Below are positions 52,279 to 60,618 of a stretch of DNA of 60,871 nucleotides, piece after piece. Position numbers and translations under genes: made by a program. The notes beneath the pieces were generated by a model. It was not told the origin of the DNA and ran no database searches. It saw only the letters and a program-made list of their open reading frames with translations. Positions within the stretch are counted from its first letter, which is position 1; every line of letters starts with the position of its first letter. This stretch comes from Oscillospiraceae bacterium (lineage in GTDB: Bacteria; Bacillota; Clostridia; Oscillospirales; Acutalibacteraceae), in assembly GCA_015066045.1 (NCBI GenBank), contig SVPD01000010.1, positions 1 to 60,871 on the forward strand, written 5' to 3'.

Positions 52279-53859
52279 TTATTTGCTGAAAAAATCCGAT
52301 ATTTTACCGAAAATAAACTCGAAAATGTTTTTCGGTAACAGAACTATTCTTCTGAACACAGCAAAAGCCCTGTCGTAGGCTGTCTCTTTCTTTTCCTCGG
52401 GTGCCGTCAGAAGCTCGAGCTTGCCGGAGGCTTCGTCATATCTGAGGAACTGAGGTCTGGCGGGATTAGTGAAAACGTCGATATTATCGTGAATAATTTC
52501 TGCAGAAAGAGTTTCATAATCTCCGGGGCTTGTAGCGTGACCGACATCCTTTATAAACCATGTTCTGAAGGGGAAGGCACAGGTGGATGCATCTATATTC
52601 CACTCGGGAGACATAAAGTTATATTCGGTATGCTTCTGCTGCTTATAATCGTCGGGGAAAGCAACTCCGTAGGTTGTGCAGGTTGCACCGGAGGAAGTGA
52701 CGGGAAGACTTACCAGTCCGTCATCCATTGTGTTCTCACCGTCTGTAAGCGGGATTGCTGCCTGACCGAATTTTGCGATAATCGCTACCTTAAGGTCTTC
52801 GTTTTCCGCTTCGGCATCGAGATAAATCTCTGTTGCCTTGTTGGCTATTTCATTATGATAATAGGTCACCTTTGAAATGAGCTCTGCATACTCGTGATCC
52901 GCATCCGAATAGTTTTTACCGTAAAGAAATTCCATAGCCGGAATAAAGTATTGGTCGGGTATACATACCCACATGGTCGGAAGGGTGGAAAGCAAATCAC
53001 GTGCAGCATCAGCTACGCCCATATAAACAGCCGTCTTCAGCACCGGTTCCGCAAAGCAGTCAAGCAAAAGCTTGAGAAGACCGGTCTCCTCAAAGAGATA
53101 AAGAAAATCGGAAAAGACGGGAGCTTCAGCCATGTCGTCCAAAAAATCGCACAAGCCGATGGGGCTGATATTGAAATTACCGCTGAAAAGCTCGCCGAGG
53201 AAATTCATACCGCCCGTCGAAGGTGCACGGAGAAGAACCGTATCAATTCTGTAAAGCTGATCCTTATATTCCTTCATATAGGCCGTAACAACATTAGCAC
53301 CGAAGGAGGAGCCTACAAGCTCAATTTTCTCAGCATCCGTTTCTCTGAAAACCTGCTCAATACCTTCATTTAAATAATGAGCAAGGTCTGCCGGAGACAT
53401 TCTGCAGTCGTAATAGAATTCATATTTACCGTCACCCTTGTACCTCAGTCCCATAGGCTCCGTGGTAACACCCTCCATATTTGAACCGTCAGGATTTAAT
53501 GCAAGCATACCGAGAGAATCCATAATGTAGCTGTATATAACGGTACGCAGTATATTAGGCTGCTTTTCCTTTATTGACTTTACAATATAGCTTCCGATAT
53601 TGTCAAGATTAGAAATAAGCCTGTCCTCGTCTATGGGATAAAACAGTGATTTCTGTTCAGGATCGTCCTCATAATAAATTTTTACACTGCTGGCTCCGAA
53701 GCCCTTGACTCTGACCTCAGGATAATGATTATATGTCTCGCCTCTTCCGTTGACGACAGGTCTTTCTGCATCAGCAGCAAAGGAAGCCATGGGTATAACA
53801 GAAAAAAGCATAATGCAGACAAAAAAAATTGATACAAGCTTTTTAGTCGTGTTTTTCAT
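52279..53859 (-). CDS. Secreted alpha/beta-hydrolase (lipase-like), paralogue 2
   Basis: 526 residues from the ATG at 53859, chosen over an ATG 22 codons upstream because AAAGGAG is well placed and a signal peptide (about 1-29, SFA) starts there. Key blocks are VKGFGASS, YEFYYDCRMSP, the full lipase elbow ELVGSSFGAN (Ser185 in G-S-S-F-G), FSGNFNISPIGLCDFLDD and a C-terminal His in RTWFIKDVGHATSPG. Ends in a hydrophobic FEFIFGKISDFF helix absent from paralogue 1, perhaps a membrane-binding tail. Unlike paralogue 1, its nucleophile motif is canonical. Confidence 0.77.
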   Translation of the reverse strand: MKNTTKKLVSIFFVCIMLFSVIPMASFAADAERPVVNGRGETYNHYPEVRVKGFGASSVKIYYEDDPEQKSLFYPIDEDRLISNLDNIGSYIVKSIKEKQPNILRTVIYSYIMDSLGMLALNPDGSNMEGVTTEPMGLRYKGDGKYEFYYDCRMSPADLAHYLNEGIEQVFRETDAEKIELVGSSFGANVVTAYMKEYKDQLYRIDTVLLRAPSTGGMNFLGELFSGNFNISPIGLCDFLDDMAEAPVFSDFLYLFEETGLLKLLLDCFAEPVLKTAVYMGVADAARDLLSTLPTMWVCIPDQYFIPAMEFLYGKNYSDADHEYAELISKVTYYHNEIANKATEIYLDAEAENEDLKVAIIAKFGQAAIPLTDGENTMDDGLVSLPVTSSGATCTTYGVAFPDDYKQQKHTEYNFMSPEWNIDASTCAFPFRTWFIKDVGHATSPGDYETLSAEIIHDNIDVFTNPARPQFLRYDEASGKLELLTAPEEKKETAYDRAFAVFRRIVLLPKNIFEFIFGKISDFFSK

Positions 53860-54093
53860 AGAAAAAGTCTCCTTTTGTTTCAATTCGTTAAATTTTACTA
53901 TAAAACTATTCGGAAGTTTCTGCAAATATATTAACGTTCAGTTAACTGTTTTTTCTTTATCAAAAAGTTAAAGCACTGAAGAAGGCTTCAGTACTTGTCT
54001 TTGTTAATATATTGTAAATATTTCTAACAACTGTGTGTTAAAGTCTTTGTGTATACTTCCAAATTAAACAGAATAATATAAAAGGAGCACAAA

Positions 54094-55851
54094 ATGAATC
54101 AAGCAGTCGAAAAAAAGAGAATCTCTGTTGAAAAGCCTTGGATGAAGTATTATTCCGAGGATGTGAGAGATTTGCCGAGGCCTGAAACCACCGCTTACCG
54201 TTATATGACCGAAGCCAATGCAGATCGTCTTAATGAGGTTGCAATCAATTATTACGGCAGAAAAATAACTCACGGGGCACTAAAAAATAACATTGATGCC
54301 GCAGCGGATGCTTTTGCGGCAGCAGGTGTAAAAGAGGGTGATATTATATCATTCCTTTCAGTTGCCACTCCGGAAACAATCTACTGCATCTATGCCCTGA
54401 ATAAGCTCGGTGCAACTGCCAACACAATCGATCCCCGCATGGATATCGAAAGCATCCGTCGTGCCGTTGCAGAGTCTGAATCGAAAATCTTCGTTGTTAT
54501 GGACGTTGTATACGAAAAGATTTCACCGATTGCCTCTGAGCTTAATCAGGAGCTCATTATTGCAGTTTCAGCCTCCCAATCACTTCCGTTAATTAAAAGA
54601 ATTGCAATGAAGCTTAAGGTCAGGACAAGCCTGCCCTACAGTAAAAAGCTCGTTTCTTATAATACCTTTATCAAAAACGGCAAGGGAACATCAGCCGTTG
54701 AGGCTCCCTATTCGGGTGATGCCGTTTTCTCAATCCCTTATACCGGCGGTACAACCGGCTTTGCAAAAGGTGTTATGATAACAAACGACGGTATCAACTC
54801 AACCGCTTTTAACTTTGTGCATGCCGGTCTTGATTATGAAAAGGGGGATACGTTCCTTGATATTATCCCGGTATTCACATCGTACGGTATGTGCTGCGGC
54901 ATGCATATGCCTCTTACTCTGGGGCTTGTTCTTATACCCATTCCTAAATTCGACCTCAGCCAATACGGTAAGCTTTATAAAACCTTCAAACCGAATCATT
55001 CGGTAAGCACCCCTGCCTTTTATGAATCTCTTATGCATAGCAAAGAGCTGAAAAATATGGACCTCTCATTTATCAAGCTTCTCGGCTCAGGCGGCGATAC
55101 AATGAATCTTGGCCTCGAAAAAAAGCTTAATGAGTTTATGAAGGCTCACGGTATGCGTTATCCCATCACTCAGGGCTACGGGCTTTCAGAAGCATCTGCT
55201 GCAGTTACCTTCGGTATAAACAATGTTTGTAAAACAGGCAGTGTCGGCATACCTTCTCTTTCAATTACGGCAGGTGTTTTTGATGAAGAGACAGGTGAAG
55301 AATTGACCTATAATGAAATCGGTGAGATCTGCATTGCGGGCTCATCGCTTATGAAGGGCTACTATAAGCGTAAAGAGGAAACAGAAAATGTTCTTCGCAG
55401 GCATGAAGCAGACGGTAAAATATGGCTTCATACGGGAGACCTCGGCTATATTGACGAAGACGGCTTCCTTTTCATTATCGGCAGAATAAAAAGGATGATT
55501 ACCCGTTTCGACGGCCATAAGGTTTTCCCTGTAAGCATCGAAAGTCTTGTCGCCCGTCATAAGGAGGTCAAAAACTGTTCTGCCGTCGGCGTTGCTGATA
55601 TGGAGCGTACACAAGGCCACTATCCTGTTGTGTTTGTTGAATTCATTGAAGATATTGATGACAGAAATGACCTCTGCAAAAAAATCTTCAAAGAATGCCA
55701 TGCACTTCTTGAAGAACGGGGACGACCTGTCGCTGTTGTTCCGATCGACAAAATTCCTCTTACCGGCTCGGGTAAAAATGATTTCCGTACTCTGGAAAAA
55801 GAAAACGAACACTTTGATTACAAGGCATGGAATGCTTTTTTAAACATATAA
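54094..55851 (+). CDS. AMP-forming acyl-CoA synthetase-like ligase
   Basis: 585 residues of the ANL superfamily. The phosphate loop YTGGTTGFAKGVM (about 216-228), QGYGLSEASAA, LHTGDLGYIDEDGFLFIIGR and the C-terminal catalytic Lys in PLTGSGKNDF are present, so both domains are complete. These enzymes activate carboxylates, often fatty acids, to acyl-AMP then acyl-CoA or another acceptor. The substrate is not readable. AAAAGGAG precedes the ATG. Codon usage is more A/T-ending than the housekeeping genes. Being next to two lipase-like genes, it may activate released fatty acids (inference). Confidence 0.88.
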   Translation: MNQAVEKKRISVEKPWMKYYSEDVRDLPRPETTAYRYMTEANADRLNEVAINYYGRKITHGALKNNIDAAADAFAAAGVKEGDIISFLSVATPETIYCIYALNKLGATANTIDPRMDIESIRRAVAESESKIFVVMDVVYEKISPIASELNQELIIAVSASQSLPLIKRIAMKLKVRTSLPYSKKLVSYNTFIKNGKGTSAVEAPYSGDAVFSIPYTGGTTGFAKGVMITNDGINSTAFNFVHAGLDYEKGDTFLDIIPVFTSYGMCCGMHMPLTLGLVLIPIPKFDLSQYGKLYKTFKPNHSVSTPAFYESLMHSKELKNMDLSFIKLLGSGGDTMNLGLEKKLNEFMKAHGMRYPITQGYGLSEASAAVTFGINNVCKTGSVGIPSLSITAGVFDEETGEELTYNEIGEICIAGSSLMKGYYKRKEETENVLRRHEADGKIWLHTGDLGYIDEDGFLFIIGRIKRMITRFDGHKVFPVSIESLVARHKEVKNCSAVGVADMERTQGHYPVVFVEFIEDIDDRNDLCKKIFKECHALLEERGRPVAVVPIDKIPLTGSGKNDFRTLEKENEHFDYKAWNAFLNI

Positions 55852-55942
55852 AAAGACTTTGAGCTTATTACAAAATCCGTGCCGTTGCACAAAGTGCAGA
55901 CCAAAAAGCAAAAAACCAGATGTATTAAAGTTGCTTTCAACT
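55852..55942. other. Intergenic stretch before the IS remnant
   Basis: Together with 55943-56217 this makes a 366-bp gap. It shows a TTGCACAAAGTGCA palindrome (about 55885-55898) and an AAAGTTGCTTTCAACTT palindrome (about 55927-55943) next to the IS end. No gene and no clear terminator are seen. Confidence 0.5.
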
Positions 55943-56122
55943 TGAACTGCCCCAATTTGTGCGGACGCACAAAAACAGACCTTAATGACAGAATATTAAA
56001 AACTAAGCGACATACTGACTTCGTTTTTCAAGCGGAGTCAGTTTTGTTTTCAGTTGGATTCTTTCGTTGTTGTAAAAGTGGATATATTGACCGATGACAA
56101 AGTGCTCAGGTTTCTTATTTTT
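55943..56122 (-). mobile_element. Remnant of an IS3-family (IS150-type) insertion sequence
   Basis: On the minus strand 56122-56003 encodes the last 39 residues of an IS3-type transposase: HFVIGQYIHFYNNERIQLK, then TKLTPLEKRSQYVA and a stop. The YNNERIQ block followed by a P-x-E segment is typical of the DDE integrase C terminus. About 60 bp further is TGAACTGCCCC (55943-55953), which looks like the terminal inverted repeat of such elements. The rest of the element is missing. An upstream in-frame stop shows it is not functional. It marks the border of the pilus locus. Confidence 0.75.
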
Positions 56123-56217
56123 TTATAACTCGATTTCTTGTAAAGTTTTGTAAAGTTTCGGGATGTGGGATGGAGGTTTAAACCTTTTCCGTTCTGCAGT
56201 TTTGCTTGTTAAAGTAA

Positions 56218-56805
56218 TCATTCCACATAGTTGCATCTGACAATTATTCTCTTTTCACCGCCGTAGGTGCAGGTATACAGTATGAGGTCATCTCCTGCCT
56301 CCTTGACTTTATCAACATCTGTCGGCATAAGCAGCTCTACTGAATCAACCTTGTAATTATGTCTAACTGCATCCATATCCGTGAAAACAACGGTATCTCC
56401 CGGTTTAAGATTACCCAGATAGCCGAAATGTGCTCTGTAATTATGAGCAGCAACAACTAAATTGTCTGTCTTTGTGCTGCCGTAATATCTGCAAGGAGAT
56501 ATTTTAAGCCTGCCATAATCCCATTCTGACATAACGGGCAGGTCAATGTCAAGTTCCGGAACGGAAAGATACCCTATATAACCGTAACCGTCAATTTCTT
56601 TGACTGTCATTTCTTCATCAAAGGGATCGGCGGTAATTTCAGCCGTTTCCCTTTCTGCGATTGCTACACGAACCGACTCCGCAATCTTATCAGAACTTTC
56701 CTGAGCTTTTTGATTTTCATAATTATTATAAACAAGAAGTGCCGCTGCAAAACCGATAAGAATAATCCCTGCAGACATAAGAGTAATAGCTATTTTTCTT
56801 TTCAT
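56218..56805 (-). CDS. Sortase (second sortase of the pilus locus)
   Basis: 195 residues. N-terminal transmembrane helix (about 5-27), then a sortase beta-barrel with VVAAHNYRAHFGYLGNL (catalytic His), LILYTCTYGGEKRIIVRC (catalytic Cys and Arg). It is shorter than class C sortases and lacks a lid, more like class D or B types; I leave the class open. Its start overlaps the minor-pilin stop by 4 bp, so the two are translationally coupled. It may attach the finished pilus or the minor pilin to the wall. Confidence 0.85.
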   Translation of the reverse strand: MKRKIAITLMSAGIILIGFAAALLVYNNYENQKAQESSDKIAESVRVAIAERETAEITADPFDEEMTVKEIDGYGYIGYLSVPELDIDLPVMSEWDYGRLKISPCRYYGSTKTDNLVVAAHNYRAHFGYLGNLKPGDTVVFTDMDAVRHNYKVDSVELLMPTDVDKVKEAGDDLILYTCTYGGEKRIIVRCNYVE

Positions 56806-57899
56806 ACCGGTTCCTCATCTTTTTTGCTTGAATTAAACAATAACCACCCTGCAGCGAAAAGCAACATACCCACTATGGAAAAAACAGGTACAGGCCAGTT
56901 AAGCTGTCCGGTGTCTATAAGCTCTTCGGGCTTTGTTGTGCTTTCGGGTGGAGAGACAGGCTTTGTTGTTTCCGTCGGTTTTGTTGGATATTCGGTGGGT
57001 GAGGTTGTATCATCCGGCTTTGTTGTTTCCGTCGGTTTTGTTGGATTTTCGGTGGGTGAGGTTGTATCATCCGGCTTTGTTGTCTGATCATTGTTATAAT
57101 CAACCTTGGTGTTTGTGATGATTATTGCGTTGGCTGAAAAGTCATAGGATACCTTGTATCCATCGGGTACAATGCTTTCAACAACATTCCATGTATGCTG
57201 TTTTTCAAGGTTGTCCCAACGATAATACCAGTTGTTTTTTTCACTCAGTTCAACTCTTTCAACCTCCTGCAGATTACGAAGGAGACTTACTGTAATCTTT
57301 TCGGGTGTTTTTTCATCAGTGCTCCAAAGCTTTTTTACGCTCAGATAAGTTGTTTCGCCAATAAGACTGCTGCCGCAAAGCTGCATTTTCGGAGTAGCGT
57401 TCACATTATATTCCCAGTCCTTGTTTTCGTGGTTATAAAGAGGGATATTGATAATAAAGGGAGAGGGTAAAAAATAACCGTCAACAATCTCCGTAGCAAG
57501 AATGAGATACACACCGGGCTTAAGATTACCGAATACTGTATTACCCTTTGAGTCTGAGGTCTTTTCGGTGTAAGGCAAATTATGAGTCAGTGCAAAATGT
57601 GAAAGATGCACCGCAAGATAAGCATCCTGAAGGTTATTCATATCCATATTACAGTCATCATAAGGTACAACATAGTCATAACCTACGCCGTTATTTTTTT
57701 CGTATGCGGCGGCAAATAAATAAAGTCGGAAACGGGCTCCTTCCATAGGCGTTTTCTTTTCTGAATCTGCAACATGGAGAGTTATACTGCCGTTTCTTTC
57801 AAGAGATACAGCGGCAGTACCGAAAGAAAACAGAGTGAAGCATAAAACTGTAATAATCAGCATTGCAAAGACTCTTTTAGCTGTTTTATTGAAATTCAT
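56802..57899 (-). CDS. Minor pilin with Cna-B-like domains and atypical LIDTG sorting signal
   Basis: 365 residues from the ATG at 57899, preferred over an ATG two codons upstream because of ribosome-site spacing. Signal peptide about 1-30. A SpaA/prealbumin-like domain (NGSITLHVADSEKKTPMEGARF) and a Cna-B domain (YLSVKKLWSTDEKTPEKITVSLL ... YRWDNL) are followed by a Thr/Pro stalk with a 19-residue tandem repeat and the sorting signal ELIDTGQ, a hydrophobic helix and a KK tail. LIDTG instead of LPxTG is unusual and may be matched to the adjacent sortase. Probably a basal or minor pilin. Confidence 0.82.
   Translation of the reverse strand: MNFNKTAKRVFAMLIITVLCFTLFSFGTAAVSLERNGSITLHVADSEKKTPMEGARFRLYLFAAAYEKNNGVGYDYVVPYDDCNMDMNNLQDAYLAVHLSHFALTHNLPYTEKTSDSKGNTVFGNLKPGVYLILATEIVDGYFLPSPFIINIPLYNHENKDWEYNVNATPKMQLCGSSLIGETTYLSVKKLWSTDEKTPEKITVSLLRNLQEVERVELSEKNNWYYRWDNLEKQHTWNVVESIVPDGYKVSYDFSANAIIITNTKVDYNNDQTTKPDDTTSPTENPTKPTETTKPDDTTSPTEYPTKPTETTKPVSPPESTTKPEELIDTGQLNWPVPVFSIVGMLLFAAGWLLFNSSKKDEEPV
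56968..57081 (-). repeat. 57-bp tandem repeat in the minor-pilin stalk
   Basis: Two nearly identical 57-bp copies (56968-57024 and 57025-57081), differing at one base, that encode the TKPTETTKPDDTTSPTE stalk segment. Confidence 0.85.
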
Positions 57900-57923
57900 A
57901 TACATTCACTCCTTTTTGTTGTA

Positions 57924-58814
57924 TTATTTCTTATCCTGAGTTTTATTTGCCTGTTTTCTGTTTTTGCCCGACTTTCTGCTCTTAACAATAAGTATAACAA
58001 GAAGAATACCAAGCATAGGTGCCGCAACTGCAGGCGTAACAATAAGGGGATCTATCTGATAAGCTTCGGTAATTACATTAATAACTCTGTCGGGCTCAAT
58101 GTTTTCAATTCTGGTACCTCTTACAAGCATTCTGTGGGTATTGATGCCGTAAGGTGTGCAGGTGACAAGGGTGCAATAGTCCTCACCGGGCACAAGGTTG
58201 AGAGCCTCCGTCTCGTGAGGAAGAACAATAAGAATCTGATCAACCTGATATGTTATTGTTCTGTCAAGAATCCTTATTGTGAACACATCACCGACTTCAA
58301 CCTTATCAAGATTAGTGAAAAGCTTTGCTGAGGGCAGACCTCTGTGTGCTGATAAAACCGAATGTGTACTCTCCCCGCCTACAGGCAGACTTGAGCCTTC
58401 AACATGACCGACGGCTGAATTAAGCACTTTATCGCTTGTGCCGTGGTATATGGGCAGCTGGACCTTGATTTTTTCAATGGTGATATAACCCATCATTCCG
58501 TCACCGTTCACATCAAGGGTGCTGTTATATTCATCAGCAATATTCTTGTGATTGAGGAAAGGGAAGGACATATTTCTGATCTTTTGGTTATAAATATCGG
58601 CCTTTGAAAAAAGCTCAGTGTAATCCTCGGGGGTAAGGTCAACAATAAGGTCATCATAGTTGATGATTGCCTGAGACTGCCTTTTTTCATTCCAGAAATC
58701 ACTTACTGTCGGGTAAAGAAGGACACTCAATCCGACAAAAAATATTGCCACAAGAATAATAGTTGAAGCACTACCGCTTTTTTTCTTTTTTGGAGCAGTT
58801 TTATTTTCTTTCAT
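57924..58814 (-). CDS. Class C sortase (pilin polymerase)
   Basis: Cross-links pilin subunits through a Lys in the pilin. 296 residues from the ATG at 58814; an in-frame GTG four codons earlier is possible. Features: N-terminal helix (about 15-37), IEKIKVQLPIYHGT, VLSAHRGLPSAKLFTNLD (catalytic His), LVTCTPYGINTHRMLVRG (catalytic Cys and Arg) and a second C-terminal transmembrane helix, typical of class C. It follows the major pilin and precedes the minor pilin. Confidence 0.93.
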   Translation of the reverse strand: MKENKTAPKKKKSGSASTIILVAIFFVGLSVLLYPTVSDFWNEKRQSQAIINYDDLIVDLTPEDYTELFSKADIYNQKIRNMSFPFLNHKNIADEYNSTLDVNGDGMMGYITIEKIKVQLPIYHGTSDKVLNSAVGHVEGSSLPVGGESTHSVLSAHRGLPSAKLFTNLDKVEVGDVFTIRILDRTITYQVDQILIVLPHETEALNLVPGEDYCTLVTCTPYGINTHRMLVRGTRIENIEPDRVINVITEAYQIDPLIVTPAVAAPMLGILLVILIVKSRKSGKNRKQANKTQDKK

Positions 58815-58901
58815 ATTAAATCTCACTTAATTTAAAATTCTCAACGTCATCACTGAAAAATTTCAGAAACAACGGTCAGATTTTTAAAGGGCCAGGTATC
58901 A

Positions 58902-58926
58902 CCCTGCCGACATTAAGCCGGCAGGG
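58902..58926 (-). promoter_or_regulatory. Stem-loop between major pilin and class C sortase
   Basis: CCCTGCCG and CGGCAGGG pair exactly with a nine-base loop in the 213-bp intergenic gap. There is no U-run, so it is more likely an mRNA-stabilising or processing hairpin than a full terminator. Confidence 0.6.
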
Positions 58927-59027
58927 ATTTATATTACCGTCCGTCAGCTTTTAACTGCTGAATCTTTTGGCTCAGAGTCAATTGCTTAGTTATCTTCAGA
59001 CTCGGAACCGTCCGATTCTTTATCCCT

Positions 59028-60521
59028 TCAAGCGAAGGAAGCCATTCTCTTCTTGGAGATGAGAACGATACCTGCGCCGAGCATCATTACGATACCTACA
59101 ACATAGAAAATTGTTGTACCGATACCGCCGGTTTCGGGAAGAAGACCACCGGTCTTGTTTTCTACTTCGATTGTTGCAGGATCAGCATTATTGATTTTGT
59201 ATGCAGCTGTAAGAGCATCTTCATCATAAGTGCTTGTGATAACAACATCAAGGTCAGCGGCAAGCTTGTTATAGCCTGCGGGAGCCTCTGTTTCGTGAAG
59301 CTTATATGCGCCTTCGTCAAGACCAACAAGCTCAAACTTACCGTTAGCATCAGTTGTGATTGTATCGATTGCACCGTCTTTATCAACCTTGTATGTGGGA
59401 ACTGCAGCACCTGTTACTTCTGAGAACTTGATAGCCTTGCCGTCTGCACCGAGAAGCTGGAACTTAGCACCTGCAAGTTTAATCTGGGTTTCGCCGTCCT
59501 TTGCAAACTTTAATACATCCATTTTCCAGGTGTATGTTGTTGTCTTGTGTTCAGCTGTTTCCCATGTGCTGTCTTCACCGTATGAAAGGTAAACTGTGTT
59601 GTCATTACCGTCAGTTACGATGTTAGCGTTTTCATTAAGAGTTGCCGAGTAGTAAACTGTGAACTGTGTGCCCTTAGCAAGACCTGCGATGAAGCTGTTT
59701 TCGAACTTAACATCAAATGTGTGACCGTCTGTTGCGGGATATACTACTGTATAGTTTGCAGCGTCAACAGCTGTGCCGTCAGCAAGCTTTACAACAACAT
59801 CGTTATTGAATGTAAGACCTGCTTCCATGGTATCGTGCATTACATAGTTTGTTGCACCGACGCCAACTGTGATTGTTGACTTGTAGTTAACCTGCTGGTC
59901 AATGTCAGCATCGTTAACCTTGCCCCAGCCTTCGTCAGCATTTGTCATTTCGCTATCTTCCTGAACGAACTTATCGATGTCGGGCTTTTCGTTCTTTTCA
60001 GTTGCTTTGAAGTCTGAGTTTGTGTTTGTGAGAGCACAGAGAGTACCGAGTGAGGTGTCGATTGCATAGTAACCGAGAGCAAGGTTTTCGAATTTTACTT
60101 CTTTGCCTGTTTCAGGATCGGTAAGATCACCACTGGCAGTCTTTGTTTCTGTTGCTGCAATAGAATTATCTTTTGCATACTGGATAGCTGCCTTTGCGAG
60201 AGTCTGGTCAACTTCTGTAACACCGTCTTTAAGATCAACAGTGATTCTTTCATCATCTGTGTCTTTGTCAACTACTGTGTAATCAAAGTAGTTTGTTGCA
60301 GGTTCTTTTGTAAAGAAGTCTTCCCAACCAGCTTCAACAGTGTAGATACCCTTGTCACCTGTTGTGTTTGAAGGCGTAAAACTGAGCATCTTGTAGATGT
60401 TGTAGGTTGCGCCTTCAAGTGCATTTTCGATTGTGATTGTGCCTGTGTCGGCTGCGAGTGCGATTGTTCCCATTGAGAGAACGAGAGTAAGTGCCAATAA
60501 AACTGCAAATAATTTCTTCAT
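59028..60521 (-). CDS. LPXTG major pilin (isopeptide-forming, SpaA/EbpB-like)
   Basis: 497 residues from the ATG at 60521 (ribosome site GAAAGGAAG; an upstream in-frame ATG gives an implausible basic lead). Signal peptide about 1-22. N-terminal pilin domain with ENALEGATYNIYKM, central D2-like domain (YVMHDTMEAGLTFNNDVVVKL), C-terminal Cna-B domain with the E-box YKLHETEAPAGY and sorting signal LPETGG, a hydrophobic helix and KKR tail. Isopeptide bonds are expected in such pilins. As the longest pilin next to the class C sortase it is probably the shaft subunit. Confidence 0.9.
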   Translation of the reverse strand: MKKLFAVLLALTLVLSMGTIALAADTGTITIENALEGATYNIYKMLSFTPSNTTGDKGIYTVEAGWEDFFTKEPATNYFDYTVVDKDTDDERITVDLKDGVTEVDQTLAKAAIQYAKDNSIAATETKTASGDLTDPETGKEVKFENLALGYYAIDTSLGTLCALTNTNSDFKATEKNEKPDIDKFVQEDSEMTNADEGWGKVNDADIDQQVNYKSTITVGVGATNYVMHDTMEAGLTFNNDVVVKLADGTAVDAANYTVVYPATDGHTFDVKFENSFIAGLAKGTQFTVYYSATLNENANIVTDGNDNTVYLSYGEDSTWETAEHKTTTYTWKMDVLKFAKDGETQIKLAGAKFQLLGADGKAIKFSEVTGAAVPTYKVDKDGAIDTITTDANGKFELVGLDEGAYKLHETEAPAGYNKLAADLDVVITSTYDEDALTAAYKINNADPATIEVENKTGGLLPETGGIGTTIFYVVGIVMMLGAGIVLISKKRMASFA

Positions 60522-60618
60522 TTTCTTTACTTCCTTTCTTTTTTTAATTTGCAATTTTTTTGTGAATCAGTGTGCATTCTCCGTCGCAATCGGATTGTTT
60601 TTTTGCGGTTTGGAGATT

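Noticed and set aside
59028-59030. TGA as a selenocysteine or recoded codon in the major pilin
   Set aside because: The protein is complete up to the basic tail, and other genes in the window use TGA as a normal stop.
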